Assembly (NCBI GenBank): GCA_016288695.1
Contig: JAEELD010000009.1
Coordinates: 62,001-126,000 of the forward strand
Direction of reading: 5' to 3'
Source of the DNA: Mycoplasmataceae bacterium
GTDB lineage: Bacteria; Bacillota_I; Bacilli_A; Mycoplasmatales; Mycoplasmoidaceae
DNA: 64,000 nucleotides
Positions within the stretch are counted from its first letter, which is position 1. Each line of letters starts with the position of its first letter. Under the pieces are notes generated by a model. The model was given only the letters and a program-made list of their open reading frames with translations. It searched no databases and was not told where the DNA came from. Position numbers and translations under genes: made by a program. This document shows positions 22,465 to 34,194 of the stretch, piece after piece.

Positions 22465-24144
22465 ATGAATTGAGAAGAAAACAATAATCAAAACACAAAG
22501 AAAAAAATAAAAAATGTTTTATCTTATGTTGTTAAATTTATTTTTGGGAAAAATATTTACCAAAATTTTTTACGTGTTTATTTACTTCTAGTTGTTGCAG
22601 GTAGTTTATTACTTTATTTTGATATATCTCATCTCCCAAATACAAAAGTTAAATACAACTATACATACTGAACAGCTCTGTTTGTTGCTTGTAGTGCCTT
22701 TTCAAATACTGGTCTCTCACCAATTGAAATTTATTCTTTTTATAACATTTTAGGTCAATCTGTCATTTTATTTTTAATTTGATCTGGTGGTATAGGAATT
22801 ATTTCAGTCTTTTTTCTTTTATGAAATTGATTAAGGAAAGAAGGTGAATTTAAATATAAAGAATTACTACTCTTAAAAGAGGAAAGGGGTGAAGAAAATC
22901 TACTTAATGCATTTAGGCTTATTAAATTTTCTACAATTTTTATCACTCTAACTCAATTATTTTTCGCAATATTGATTAGTTTTTGGATATGTTTTTTTCC
23001 CTCATATAACCAAATATCAATTGGGGTCATCAATGGTGTAGAAAAAAATTATATGATTTCATGGGATGATAAATCAAATTTGTTGGATACATACCACAAT
23101 TTTCCCCTTGCTCTTTGGCATGGGTTATTCTGTAGTTGCTCTGCTATGAATAATGCAGGATTTGAATTATTCTCATCAATCAATTCAAACTACTCATTAT
23201 CGTCATTTCGAAATGACTGAAATGTAATATTTCAACTATTAATATCCATTGAAATAATTATTGGTGGGATAGGGTTCCCGTTAATTTTTGATGTATATGA
23301 GAAATATAGATTAAAGAAAAAAAACATGACATACAAATTCACGTTATTTACAAAAGTTTGCTTAATTTCATATATTGTTGTGTTTGTAATATCAACAGGC
23401 ACTGCACTATCTTTTGAATTTTTTTATGCTGATAAATCATATTTCACTAATTTTAATAATACATATGATGAATGGACAATTATAAATTCTCCTAATGAAA
23501 TTATGTTAGATTCAGGCATTGTTAGACCATGAGGTTCAAACCCTGAATTTAATAAAGTGTGTTGCATAATTTTTAATTCTATCAACACAAGATCGGCTGG
23601 ATTTTCCACAATTAATCAAGGCTTACTAACTGAAGGATCAAGAATCATTTTCACTTTATCCATGTTTATTGGAACTAGTCCAAGTTCAACTGGTGGAGGA
23701 ATTAGAACAACAACATTAGCTATTTTAATATGCTATTTTGTGGCAACATTGTTTGGCAAAAAAAATATAAATTTATTCAAAAGAAGAATCCCTGAAGAAA
23801 CAGTTATGCGATCACTTTTTGTGTTCATTGCAGGCTTTTTTCTAATGTTAATATCTGCAGTAATTATTTTCCACACACGAAATATTCATGATAAAAGTAT
23901 GTCTGTCGGTGAATCATTCAACTGGCATTTAACACCAATAATATATGAAATTTGTTCTGCGTTTGGAACTGTTGGTTTATCGACAGGTGTAGTTGGTAAA
24001 TGTGATGAATTAGCCTTGTTTATATTAACAATACTAATGTTCATAGGACAACTTGGTGTCTCTTCAACTCTTCTTGCGTGAAGAAAAAATAAAGTTTCTG
24101 TGGACACATACAGTTATGGTTATGAAGACATCAAAATTGGATAA
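22465..24144 (+). CDS. ktrB: Potassium uptake channel subunit KtrB (TrkH family)
   Basis: The 559-residue membrane protein carries four pore-loop signatures of the Trk/Ktr superfamily: SNTGLS, NNAGFELF, RSAGFST and GTVGLSTG, each between hydrophobic helices. It forms the K+ pathway gated by KtrA. Many Trp residues are TGA-encoded (LFLIWSGGIG, LLWNWL), so the standard code would shatter it. It begins MNWEENNNQ. The loop between the first and second pore repeats, and the insertion near 23100, are longer than usual. The 3' end overlaps gmk by 23 bases. Confidence 0.95.
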
Positions 24145-24757
24145 TATTAATAACATTAATTTAGGTCTATTAATAATAATTACTGGCCCAAGTGGGGTAG
24201 GTAAAAAAACTGCTTGAGCTCCAATTATCAAAAACAAAAAAATACCAATTAATTTTAGCGTATCGGCAACAACTAGAAAAAAAAGAGAAAATGAAATTAA
24301 TGGTGTTGATTATTTTTTCTTAACAAAAAAAGAATTCAAAAGTTTGATACACAAAAAAAAGCTTCTCGAATATGCCAAATATGCAGGTGAATATTATGGA
24401 ACTCCAATAGATTATGTAAATAAAATTAGAAGCAAAGGTGAAAATGTTCTATTAGAAATTGAATGCAAAGGCGCGTTAAAAGTGATGAAATTATTGAAAA
24501 AGAATAATGACAAAAATTTGTTAACTATATTTATTGCCCCTCCATCTATAGCAGAATTGAAAAAAAGATTGATCAATAGAAGCACTGAATCAGTATGAGA
24601 TATATATAAGAGAATTAAACTTGCAAAGAAAGAATTAAAAAAATCCAAATTTTATGAACATGTTATAGTAAACCAAAATAATAAAGAAAAGGATACAACT
24701 AAGAAAATATTTGAAATCATTAAAGATAAAATTAATGCCACAATCACTAAAAAATAG
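24122..24757 (+). CDS. gmk: Guanylate kinase
   Basis: The 211-residue kinase converts GMP to GDP. The P-loop is GPSGVGKKT (usually GPSGVGKGT), followed by SVSATTRKKRENEINGVDYFF, the classical GMP-binding TTR..R..E..G.dY.f motif, then LEYAKYAGEYYGTP and LLEIECKGALKV. Two TGA codons are read as Trp. It overlaps the end of ktrB and the start of rlmN, so the rightward cluster ktrB-gmk-rlmN is probably one transcript. Confidence 0.94.
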
Positions 24758-25796
24758 AAATATATTTAAATTCACTTTATGTGAGTTGAAGAAATGGTGT
24801 GTTGATAATAACATTAAAGAATATGTTGCTATTCAAATTTTTAATTGGATATATAAAAAAAATGTTACTTGCTTCAAAAACATGACAAATTTATCTAAAG
24901 ATAACATATCTTTTTTCGAAAGAAAAATATCAAATTCACAGTTAACTATTGCAAAAATATTAAATGATCATATAGATAAAACAATTAAATTCTTATTTAA
25001 AACAAGCTATGATTCTCACTTTATTGAAACTGTTTTAATGAAGTTTAAATATGGATATAGCATATGTATATCAACAGAATTAGGATGCTCAATGGGATGC
25101 AAATTTTGTGCTTCTTCACAGACTAAGTTAATTCGTAAACTTGAAACAGACGAAATTGTTTTGCAATACTTTATGGTTAATAATTTCGTTTCCAAAAATG
25201 AAATGAGAAAAATAACAAATGTTGTTTTTATGGGTGTTGGAGAACCACTTGATAATTACAAAAACTTAAAAAATGCTATCGAAATTTTAAATGAATCTAA
25301 TGGTTTAGGGTTGGGTAAGAAACATATAACGGTTTCAACATGTGGGTTGGTAAAACAAATTGAGCAATTTGATAAAGAAAAAATTAATGCCAACCTAGCC
25401 ATTTCCCTACATGCTCCTATTGATTCTATTAGGAACAAAATCATGCCTATAAACAGGATTTATCCATTAAAGCGATTATTACCAGTACTAAGGAAATATT
25501 CAAAAAATAGTAATCAAAAAATCACAATAGAATATTTACTACTTAAGAATATCAATGATTCTGATGAATGTTTATATGAATTGATTAAAATAGCAAAATC
25601 ATTAAAGTGTTATGTTAATTTACTTGAATATAACAAAATCAATAACCTAGAATACAAGAAATCAAATCGAATTTTGTATTTTAGGGACCAACTTAACAAA
25701 AATAATATAATCACTACAATTCGGTTGAAACGTGGGTGCAAAATAAATGCAGCATGTGGTCAATTAAGATCCAAATATGAAGAATTTAACAATTAA
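24735..25796 (+). CDS. rlmN: 23S rRNA / tRNA adenine C2-methyltransferase RlmN
   Basis: The 353-residue radical-SAM enzyme methylates A2503 of 23S rRNA (and A37 of some tRNAs). The iron-sulfur motif is CSMGCKFC (about 118-125), preceded by STELGC, with VFMGVGEPL, HITVSTCG, ANLAISLHAP and the C-terminal CGQL catalytic cysteine region. The ATG at 24735 is used; the frame also opens from a TTG at 24711 inside gmk. Trp is encoded here by TGG. Needs an anaerobic-type electron source, consistent with other radical-SAM genes in the window. Confidence 0.95.
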   Translation: MPQSLKNRNIFKFTLCELKKWCVDNNIKEYVAIQIFNWIYKKNVTCFKNMTNLSKDNISFFERKISNSQLTIAKILNDHIDKTIKFLFKTSYDSHFIETVLMKFKYGYSICISTELGCSMGCKFCASSQTKLIRKLETDEIVLQYFMVNNFVSKNEMRKITNVVFMGVGEPLDNYKNLKNAIEILNESNGLGLGKKHITVSTCGLVKQIEQFDKEKINANLAISLHAPIDSIRNKIMPINRIYPLKRLLPVLRKYSKNSNQKITIEYLLLKNINDSDECLYELIKIAKSLKCYVNLLEYNKINNLEYKKSNRILYFRDQLNKNNIITTIRLKRGCKINAACGQLRSKYEEFNN

Positions 25797-26544
25797 CTAC
25801 TCCATAGAATCATCTGCAGGAACAAAAGCAAAAAATGAAGATGCTGCATGAATTGGATTTAACAAATCCAAGCAATGACTTGCAATTGTTTGTGATGGTA
25901 TAGGAAGTGAAAGAAATAGTGAAATTGCATCTACTTCTGTAATTGATTCATTTAAAAAAAAATTTTTAAAAAAGAAAAAAATTAATTTTCCTCTTTTCTG
26001 ATTTAAAAGAACCCTTAATTATTCATATAAAAAATTGAAAAAAACAATTAATAACATGAATATTAAATCTCATGTTGGCACGACTATTGTTTTATGCATT
26101 ATTTCAAATGATAAAGTTTATGTATTCCATATTGGAGATAGTAGACTTTATCATCATAAGATTAATTCTTATGAATGAACGCTTTTAACTAGAGATCACA
26201 ATCTAATAAATTTTCTTGATACTATTAAAACACATCAACTACCTACATTGATACAAAATAAAAATATGCTATTTTCACTAACTCAATATATACATTCTTC
26301 ATCAAAAAAGAAAATGCATTTTGATTTTAAAAAAATAAGGATTAACCCAAATGATCTTTTATTTCTTTCTAGCGATGGTTTGTACAATTACATTAATGTT
26401 GACAAATCTTTAACTTTATTTATTGCAAATAATAGAGGAGAAAATTTTAAAAGCATTTGCAACAAGCTAATAAAAACAGCAATTAAAAATGGATCAAATG
26501 ATAATTTAACAGGAATATTAATTAGCTTTTCATATCAAAAATAA
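25777..26544 (+). CDS. PP2C-family serine/threonine phosphatase
   Basis: The 255-residue protein has PP2C motifs: KNEDAAW near the N-terminus (family .NeD), VCDGIGSERNSEIAS (family vaDGmGG...G..AS), HVGTTIV, HIGDSRLYHH, LTRDHN, LLFLSSDGLYNYI and GSNDNLTGILI. Metal-binding Asp residues are retained, although DGMGG has become DGIGS. It would reverse phosphorylation by a PrkC-like kinase. In many Firmicutes and mollicutes the kinase gene follows, but here obg follows instead. Overlaps rlmN by 20 bases. Confidence 0.9.
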
Positions 26545-26551
26545 TTTAATT

Positions 26552-27838
26552 ATGAAATTTATTGATGAATGCACAGTAGAAATTAAAGCTGGTGATGGTG
26601 GAAATGGAATAGTTGCATGACGTCATGAGGCGCATGTACCGTATGGCGGGCCATGTGGTGGAGATGGAGGTAATGGTGGTGATATTATAGTAATTGGGAA
26701 TAGCAATATAAACACCCTTATTAAAATCAATAATAAAAAAAAAATAATCGCTGAAAATGGGTCAAATGGCAAGACAAATCTTTGCCATGGAAAAAATGGA
26801 AAAAAACTATTTATTCAAGTCCCATTAGGGACAGTTATATACAATGCTGCTACAGGAGAAAAAATTTGTGAAATTTTAATAAATGATGAAAAAAAAATTA
26901 TTTGCCGTGGTGGAAAAGGTGGACATGGAAATGGCTGATTTAAAAACCCAAAAAATAAAATACCTAACCTACATGAGAATGGTGATAAAGGTGAGTATTT
27001 AAAAGCTAAATTTGTTATTAAATTCATTGCAGATATAGGGATAGTTGGATTGCCAAATGCAGGCAAATCTACACTTATTAATGCTATAACAGCAACAAAT
27101 TCTAAAATAGGGAATTATCCTTTTACAACTATTATTCCAGTTATTGGGGTTGTAAATCATAAAAATCAAAAATTAATTATTGCAGATATACCTGGGCTTG
27201 TTGAAGATGCATCAAAAGGAAAGGGACTAGGACATAAATTTTTAAAACATATTGAAAGATGTTCAATTTTAATTCATTTAATATCATTAGATACTAATGA
27301 CAACCCAAATATTGTTAATGCTTTCAATATTATCAAAAAAGAATTATCTACATACAAAAATGATGTAATGAAAAAAAACACAATTTTAGTTGCAAACAAA
27401 ATTGATGTAAAAAATTCAATTATTCAATATAACAAATTACAAAAAATAATTAAAAAAAAGATAATTGCTATTTCAGCAAAAAATAAAACAAATATTGAAA
27501 ATTTATTAGATTTGTTATTTACAACTTTTAACAATTTAAATAGAAACAAAAATTCGAATTTATCTAATGAATCAAAAAATATAAAAATATATAAAGTTAA
27601 AAAACAACTCGATTTTGACAATGATCTTGTAATATCTCAAGTAAACAAGGGTGTATGACAAGTTAAAAGTAAATATCTAGAATATTGAACAAACAAAATT
27701 CCTCTTGATACGCAAGATAACATTATTTGATATAATGAAAAAATTAAAAATTTAAATATTGAGGAAAAAATAAAAAAATTGGGTGGAGTTTCAGGAGATA
27801 CACTCATCATATATAAAAATAAATTATTGGTTGACTAA
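26552..27838 (+). CDS. obg: GTPase Obg/CgtA
   Basis: The 428-residue GTPase acts in 50S ribosome assembly and stress control. It has the glycine-rich Obg fold (KAGDGGNG, YGGPCGGDGGNGGD, GGKGGHGN), then a G domain with GLPNAGKST (about residue 166), the G3-like DIPGLVEDASKGKGLG and NKID. A C-terminal Obg-specific domain is also present. Several Trp residues are TGA-encoded in the N- and C-terminal parts. It begins 7 bases after the phosphatase stop. Confidence 0.96.
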
Positions 27839-27841
27839 TGC

Positions 27842-28591
27842 ATGAGATTTAATACTCTAAATGAATATATTGTTTATTTAAGAAATTGAATATATAAAGA
27901 GACTAAAAACGCATACAAATCAGGAGTGGTTATAGGCATATCTGGAGGTATAGATTCTGCTTGCTGTTTGGCACTTTGCAGCCAAATCAAAAATATCAAA
28001 ATGGAAAATTACTATATTGATATTGATAGCAACAAAAAAAATAAAAGATTCTTATTAGAATTAGAAAAAAAATTTAAAGTAAAAATTAATTCCATAAATG
28101 CAACTAGTATTTATAAGAATTTAATTAAGCTACTCAAAATTAGAGAAAAAAAATCATTAATAAACATCAAGCCAAGATTAAGAATGTTAATCTTATATGC
28201 TATAGCACAACAAAATAATTTATTGGTGGTAGGAACGTTAAATGCAGACGAAATCTATACTGGCTATTTTACTAAATATGGTGATAACTTATCTGATTTA
28301 TCGCCACTTGCAAATTTAACTAAAAGTGAAATATATAAAATTTCAAAATTATTAAATGTCCCGATATCAATAATTAAAAGAAAACCATCAGCTGATTTAT
28401 ATCCAAGACAAAATGATGAAAGTGAATTAAAAGTTTCATATTCAGAAATTGATTTATTTCTTAAAAATATTCCTATAAAGAAAAATAGCAAAAAAAGATT
28501 ACTTAATCTAAACAAAGCTAATAAACACAAAATAACTGGTTCAAAAAAACCACTACCTTATAGAAAAATTAAAAGTGATAACTACCTATAA
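27842..28591 (+). CDS. nadE: NAD+ synthetase (ammonia-dependent)
   Basis: The 249-residue enzyme amidates nicotinic acid adenine dinucleotide to NAD+. The ATP-pyrophosphatase loop SGGIDSA (about 35-41), NIKPRLRMLILYAIAQ, VVGTLNADEIYTGYFTKYGD and RKPSADLYPRQNDESEL are characteristic. There is no glutaminase domain, so free ammonia is the likely donor. It starts 3 bases after obg. Its 3' end overlaps by 10 bases with the convergent small gene at 28582. Confidence 0.94.
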
Positions 28592-28800
28592 ATTTTTTTA
28601 TGTTTATTGCTATTATGTGAAACCCTATCGCTTCTTTCAGCAACTTTGCCTTCACCAAATCGCTCATCTAGTGAAAGATAACCAGTAATTCTACTAATGC
28701 CTTGTATATGAGTTGAACCGCAAACAGGACACACCTTATCTCCTGGATTTAAATATGTCACATTTTTTTTATTAGTGGCATTGCTAGTATTTCTTTTCAT
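28582..28800 (-). CDS. Separate C-terminal zinc / glycyl-radical domain of anaerobic ribonucleotide reductase
   Basis: The 72-residue protein matches only the extreme C-terminus of class III NrdD. It has CPVCGS (second Cys pair of the NrdD zinc site), then ISRITGYLSLDERFGEGKVAERSDRVSH, in which the Gly of RITGYL is the position that carries the stable glycyl radical in intact NrdD. The large NrdD chain at 29459 lacks these parts, and nrdG lies between. A ribosome site (AGAGGGA) sits 3 bases before the ATG, so it is translated on its own. It probably docks onto NrdD in trans, much as GrcA/YfiD does for pyruvate formate-lyase. The family match is visible; trans action is inferred. Confidence 0.85.
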   Translation of the reverse strand: MKRNTSNATNKKNVTYLNPGDKVCPVCGSTHIQGISRITGYLSLDERFGEGKVAERSDRVSHNSNKHKKIYR

Positions 28801-28886
28801 AATCCCTCTTCTTTTTGCTACGACTTAAAACTAATTTTATTTTACAACAATTTTAATAAAAATAGTTGATTAAATAAGAATAAAAA

Positions 28887-29411
28887 CTAATAATTTAACA
28901 AGGATATTTTTTTAGTTTTTAAGCTTTTAACTACATCAATTATTCTTTGATTTTTACTACCACGATATTTTAAGGTTTCATCTTTTTGTTCGTCAATATA
29001 AGGGCCATCAACAAGCACATCAATAGAACTTAATAATCTAAAAATGTTATTATCTTGTTGAGACATAGCTAACAATTCCTCATAATAATAACCAGTATAT
29101 GCCCAAATGTTTATTTTATTTTTATGTAACATTTCAGCAAAAATAGAGAATTTATCAGCTTGTTGAAATGGGTCCCCACCTGAAAAAGTTACCCCACTTA
29201 AAAATGGTTCACTTAAAACTTTATTAACTAAATCTTTGATCAAAAATAATTTTCCTCCAGAAAATGGTCATGTTGATGGATTAAAACAATTTTTGCATTT
29301 ATGTGAACAACCTTGTGAAAAGAAAACTTTTCTTAATCCAGGTCCATTAACCAAACTATCTTCAATAATTCCTGATAAATTAATTTTATAATTACACTTT
29401 TTTTTTAACAT
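28887..29411 (-). CDS. nrdG: Anaerobic ribonucleotide reductase activating enzyme
   Basis: The 174-residue radical-SAM activase uses S-adenosylmethionine and a 4Fe-4S cluster to create the glycyl radical on NrdD. It shows NLSGIIEDSLVNGPGLRKVFFSQGCSHKCKNCFNP with the CxxxCxxC cluster motif, then GVTFSGGDPFQQ and GPYIDEQ. The ATG at 29411 is preceded by AAGG; the frame continues upstream only to a TTG inside nrdD. It separates the large NrdD gene from the small gene that carries the radical glycine. Confidence 0.93.
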
Positions 29412-29458
29412 ATCAATAACCTTGATAAATATATCATCATTAAATATAAATAAATATT

Positions 29459-31405
29459 TTATTTTGCGCAATCTAAACAATATCGAATATGGAAATTAAT
29501 ACCTATATAATTGATGTTAGTATGAGTATAAGCTCATGTTATGATATCTTGAACTTCCTTTTGTGACGGATATGAATCAAATTCAATGTATGAAATATGC
29601 CCTCCGTTTGACAAAGCATGAAAAGGTGCTTCAATTTTAATTTTTTCTGCTATTGATATAGGAAAATTTACTGGCACATGATATGAATTAGTGTAATATT
29701 TTTTATCAGTTACTCCTTTCACAATACCAAATAAATTTCTGTCAATTTTAACAAATTTTCCACTTAATCCTTCAGCAGGTGTTGCATAGCAACTAAAATT
29801 TAACTTCATTTTCTTTTTTAGCAAATCACATTTATTTCTTATATGAGAAACTATTTTTAATGCCAAATTCTGGGCTGATTTGCTCTCACCATGGTGATGT
29901 CCTATTAATGCTATTAATGCTTCTGCTATTCCTATATATCCTATACCTCATGTACCATGACGCATTACAGGTTCGATTGAAGAATCTTTATTTAAATTTT
30001 CTGACCCTTTCATTAAATGCTGACCAATAACAAAAGGCAAATCTTTTACTTTTAATTTTTTTAAAACATCAAACCTGTGCATTAATATGTCAACACAGTC
30101 ATTAATGCGTTCATCCAATATCTTAAAAAAAGTAGGAATATCATGATTGGACATCATTCCAATTCTAGGTAAATTAATTGTTGCAGGTGCATTATTTCCT
30201 CTGCCTTCAACACATGGTTTCCCATTTACATCCGAAATTAAATATGTCCTACACCCCATTGTAGCAGGCAAAATTCCTTTATCATAATATTTCTTATTAA
30301 AATCTGCATCAATATTCATAAAAGTTGGGTTCATTCTCTTACTAGACACTTCACATGCTAGTGAAAATAAATTGTAATATGGGTCGTTTTTCTCTCTATT
30401 CACACCTTTCTTTACTCTGAAAATAATATTTGGAAATATTGGCTGCTCGCCTTTGCCTAAACCTTCAGAATATACTTTTAAAAATTCTTCACAGATAAGA
30501 GCAGCATCTTTAGAATTTGGGATGCCAATATTTATTGAACTAAAAGGGACTTGGCTTCCTGCGCGTGAGTGCATTGTATTTAAATTAAAAACAACAGCTT
30601 GCATTGCTTGCCTTACAGCTGCTCTAGTTCTTTCTTCAAGAATAATTGATAGTTTATTCCCACTCAACCCTTCAGTAATTAATTGCTTTTTAATTTTTTT
30701 TCTTGTAAAACCAACATATGGAGCTAGATCATTATCAAAGTTAGGGTGAGATTGCCCACCAAACATATCATTTTGTGAAGCCTGTAACATTATGCATGAC
30801 AGCTCTGCTGCAACCCCGATGCTTCGTGGAGAATTTATCATACCGTAGCCTGTATTAAAACCATTTGCTAACAATTTACTTGTTGGTAAATGCAAACAAT
30901 TAATAGTCAAGTTATAAGAATCTAAATCATGTATGTATACATACCCATTTTCATGAAGCTTTGCCAACTTCTCAGGTAACACAAAGTTAAGCACGTGTCA
31001 TTTGTTGGATTCCGATGCTATTCTTAATAGTTTTGCAGAAAAATTATTTCCTACATTCGCATTATCTCTGTCAGTCTCTATGCCAATACTGACAATTTTT
31101 TTCATTAAATCAGATTTTTTTTCTCTTATTGCGTTTCTTTCTTTTCTATAAGCTTGATATTGAATTGCTAATTTTTTATAACCAAAATCACATAACGTTT
31201 GTACTACTAAATCTTGTATTTGTTCAACTGCAATACTATCTAAATTAATTGATTCAATTTTTTTAACAATTGTGTTTACAATATTTGATATTTCATTTAA
31301 AGACAAATTAAATAAATTTGCCTCAGCAGCTTTTATAATTGCTTCTTTAATCTTGTTTTCATTAAATTTAGTTTGCCTATTATCTCGTTTGATTACTACT
31401 TTCAT
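29459..31405 (-). CDS. nrdD: Anaerobic ribonucleoside-triphosphate reductase, large chain lacking the glycyl-radical end
   Basis: The 648-residue class III reductase makes deoxynucleoside triphosphates without oxygen. An ATP-cone (KVVIKRDNRQTKFNENKI) occupies about residues 1-90. The catalytic barrel follows, with HDLDSYNLTINCLHLP, MGCRTYL, GRGNNAPATINLPRIG and MRHGTWGIGYIGIAEAL. The chain ends INYIGINFHIRYCLDCAK, that is, directly after the first CxxC of the C-terminal zinc site. Intact NrdD continues for about 50 residues with a second CxxC and the radical glycine, which are encoded separately at 28582. I checked the 3' end codon by codon; the TAA at 29459-29461 is in frame. Three TGAs are Trp. 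Confidence 0.93.
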
Positions 31406-31414
31406 ACATTAAAT

Positions 31415-31897
31415 CTACACCTTAATATTTATTAATGAATTTAAATTTTTATATTTAGTCATTTTTACATTTGCATATTTAAACATTCGTATTGCAGCTA
31501 TTGTCGATTCAGAATTTTTATATAAATTCTGTTCATAAATTACCTCCCTAATACCAGATTGAATAATAACCTTAGCACATTCATGGCATGGAAATAATGT
31601 TACGTATAATTTACAATTTTTTAAACTAGAAGAATTCCTATTAAGAATAGCATTAATCTCTGAATGAACTACATACATATATTTTTCATTTAATTTTGAA
31701 CTACTATTCCTTGCTCAAGGAAAATTGTCATCACTACAACCTATTGGCATACCATTATAACCAACACCAACTATTTTATTGTCATTATTGACTATGCAAC
31801 AACCAACTTTCGTATTTGGATCTTTAGAACGTAATGCTGAAATTTTCGCTATAGCCATAAAATATTGATCCCATGATATGTGTTTCTTTATTTTCAT
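31415..31897 (-). CDS. dCMP deaminase
   Basis: The 160-residue zinc enzyme converts dCMP to dUMP, the precursor of dTMP. Zinc ligands and catalytic Glu lie in [10 protein letters not shown] and in [13 protein letters not shown]. The N-terminus has [25 protein letters not shown] and [16 protein letters not shown], family hallmarks. It starts immediately after the pheT stop and precedes nrdD by 9 bases, so it is coupled with deoxynucleotide synthesis. One Trp is TGA. Similar to ComEB-type deaminases. Confidence 0.93.
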
Positions 31898-34192
31898 CTA
31901 TTCCTTAACTCCTTTTACAAATGCATTAAATCTATCTACCATTGAAAATAGAGTAGACATGTTAACATTAATTTCATCTTTTGTTAGTGACTTATTAGAA
32001 TCATTTGACATCACAATACGAATTGTGTATGCAATTTCATTTTCATTAACCTTATACATATTTATAAATTCTCATTCATCAATAAATTCAAATTTGTTTA
32101 AATTAAGAATAATGGATTCCATATCTGTTTTTTCTGTTGTATTAAAAGTTAAATCCTTTATTATTGGAGGAATTTTCATAATTGGTTTCACCTTAAAAGA
32201 ACTAGGTTTGTAATTGTTAATTAATAAATTTAAATTCATAGTCAAAACATATAAATTTTGTGAAATCTTATATTTATTTAATAGATAATTTTTAATACAA
32301 CCAATATAACCTATCAAATTATTTTCGAAATAAATTGCTATGCAATCATTTGAAAATAAATAATTATTTGTTGCTTTTTTAAAAGAAATGTCTGCATGGA
32401 AAAAATTAGCAATTTCTCTAACTATCCCTTTTAAGCCAAAAGTGTTAAAAATTAATTGTGATAAATTAATATTATCCAATTGTATTTTTTCTGGCGCCAA
32501 ACATGTTAAATTCCATTCAGTTCTCTTAGTATAAATTTTTTGTATTTCAAAAATAGGCATTGGTTTATTTTTTCTGTTCAAATTATATTGCATAGTTTCG
32601 ACTAAACCATTTATCAAATTTAAACGCATGTACTCGTGAGATTTATTTGAACATGGATTAATCTTGTAAAAAGGCTCCAAATCAAAAATATTAAAATCTT
32701 TAATTTTTGAAAAACTTGTTAAGTTATAATTTTTAACTTCATTAAAATAATTATTAACTAAAATATCTTGAATATTCTTTATAAAAAAATAATCATCATT
32801 ATTGCTCTTATCTACATCTAAAGCTGTCAAAATTGGTTGAGATTGTAAGTTATTAATTCCATAAATTTTTAATATCTCCTCAAAAATGTCCCACTGGTTA
32901 TTTAAATCATCCCGATAACTTGGGACTAATAGACTTTTACCATCAGCATAGTTAAAATTTAATTTTTTCAAGATGTTGGTAATTGTTCTTTTACTTTTTA
33001 TGGAAAGAAAAGCTGAACATTCATCTATGTTAAAAGCAACTTGTTTGCATTCTTTATATTTCAGATTTTGTTTTGATATTGAAATATCAAAAATTTTAGC
33101 AAGCATATTAACAAAAATATTAATTTGGACAACTGAATTTTTTTTTGTATTAGATTTTAAAATATCCACAATTAATAACAAATTTTTAGTGTTATTGGTT
33201 GGTAAATAATTTTTATTTACTACAGACCCTGACAAAGCAATAATTTTACCATCACTCAAATAAATAATATCATTACTACTTAACCTTTTAACCCCATCAA
33301 TAGTGTCAATCAATTCATTATCTTTTGCGTATCTTTGTTTTATCTCAGTAGAATTTAACAAAGAATAATCAAATATTAATGGTGTAACTCCAGTTAAATA
33401 AGTCAAAAAATTTATTTCATCAATTAATGCGTTTTTAACAGCAATTCCTGAATTCAGTAATTTCTTTTTTAACTTTCAATTACTATTTTTATTGGAAATA
33501 TTATTAACAATTATAGCCCTGGATTCATTGCAAATACTATCTAATAAATCAATATTGATGTTGTTAAAAATAGACTTATAAGACAAAATAGATAAATTAA
33601 ATTTAAAACCAAAATAACTAGACAAATCCTTAATTACAAAAACCGCTCCTGTTCAATCATGCCTGTTTGTTGGCAATGTAAGCTCAAAAATGGTATCATC
33701 TAAACCTAAAAGACTTGAAATATTAGTTTCCCCTACTGGGGCATCATTATCCAAAGAAATTATGCCATTAGCATTATCTCTATCTAATAAATCATGCCAA
33801 AGTGGGGTCAGTTCTTTATAGCTACAAATCATCCCTTCAGATTCAATTCCTAACAAACTCTTCTTTGTAATAATTCTGCCATCATATAAACGACAACCAT
33901 TAAGTGCAACAACTACTTTTTGATTAATCTGTAAATTACTTGCTCCACAAATTATTTTCTTTAATTCGCTTGAATTTTGATTCACTTGAACACCAACTAA
34001 ACTTAAATGATTGGAGCCAGTTACTTTTGAAAGACTAACTATTTGTCCTACAACTAAATTAGTTAATTTTGGATGTGTTAAAATTCGTTCAATTTCAATT
34101 CCTAAATTATTGCATGCATTATTCAAATCTGCAATTTTAATATTTTTAAATTCACTAACAAATGAACATAATAAATTATGTGATAAATACAT
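31898..34192 (-). CDS. pheT: Phenylalanyl-tRNA synthetase beta subunit
   Basis: The 764-residue subunit supports charging of tRNA-Phe. An N-terminal tRNA-binding (EMAP/B2) domain contains LVVGQIVSLSKV and IICGASNLQINQKVVVAL, followed by the B3/B4 editing region and FELTLPTNRHDW. The B5 domain has VPSYRDDLNNQWDIFEEILKIYG. A C-terminal ferredoxin-fold anticodon-binding domain begins PIIKDLTFNT and ends FNAFVKG. TGA encodes Trp in several places, including NRHDW. It follows pheS by 2 bases and is followed directly by the deaminase gene. Confidence 0.96.
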
Positions 34193-34194
34193 AA

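Noticed and set aside
24711..24734. Upstream TTG start for rlmN
   Set aside because: It lies inside gmk and adds residues not seen in the family; ATG at 24735 is sufficient.
28582..28800. First thought: ribosomal protein L32/L33-like small zinc protein
   Set aside because: The CPVCG followed by RITGYLS...GKVAE...DRVSH pattern is that of the NrdD C-terminus and not of a ribosomal protein, and the gene lies beside nrdD-nrdG.
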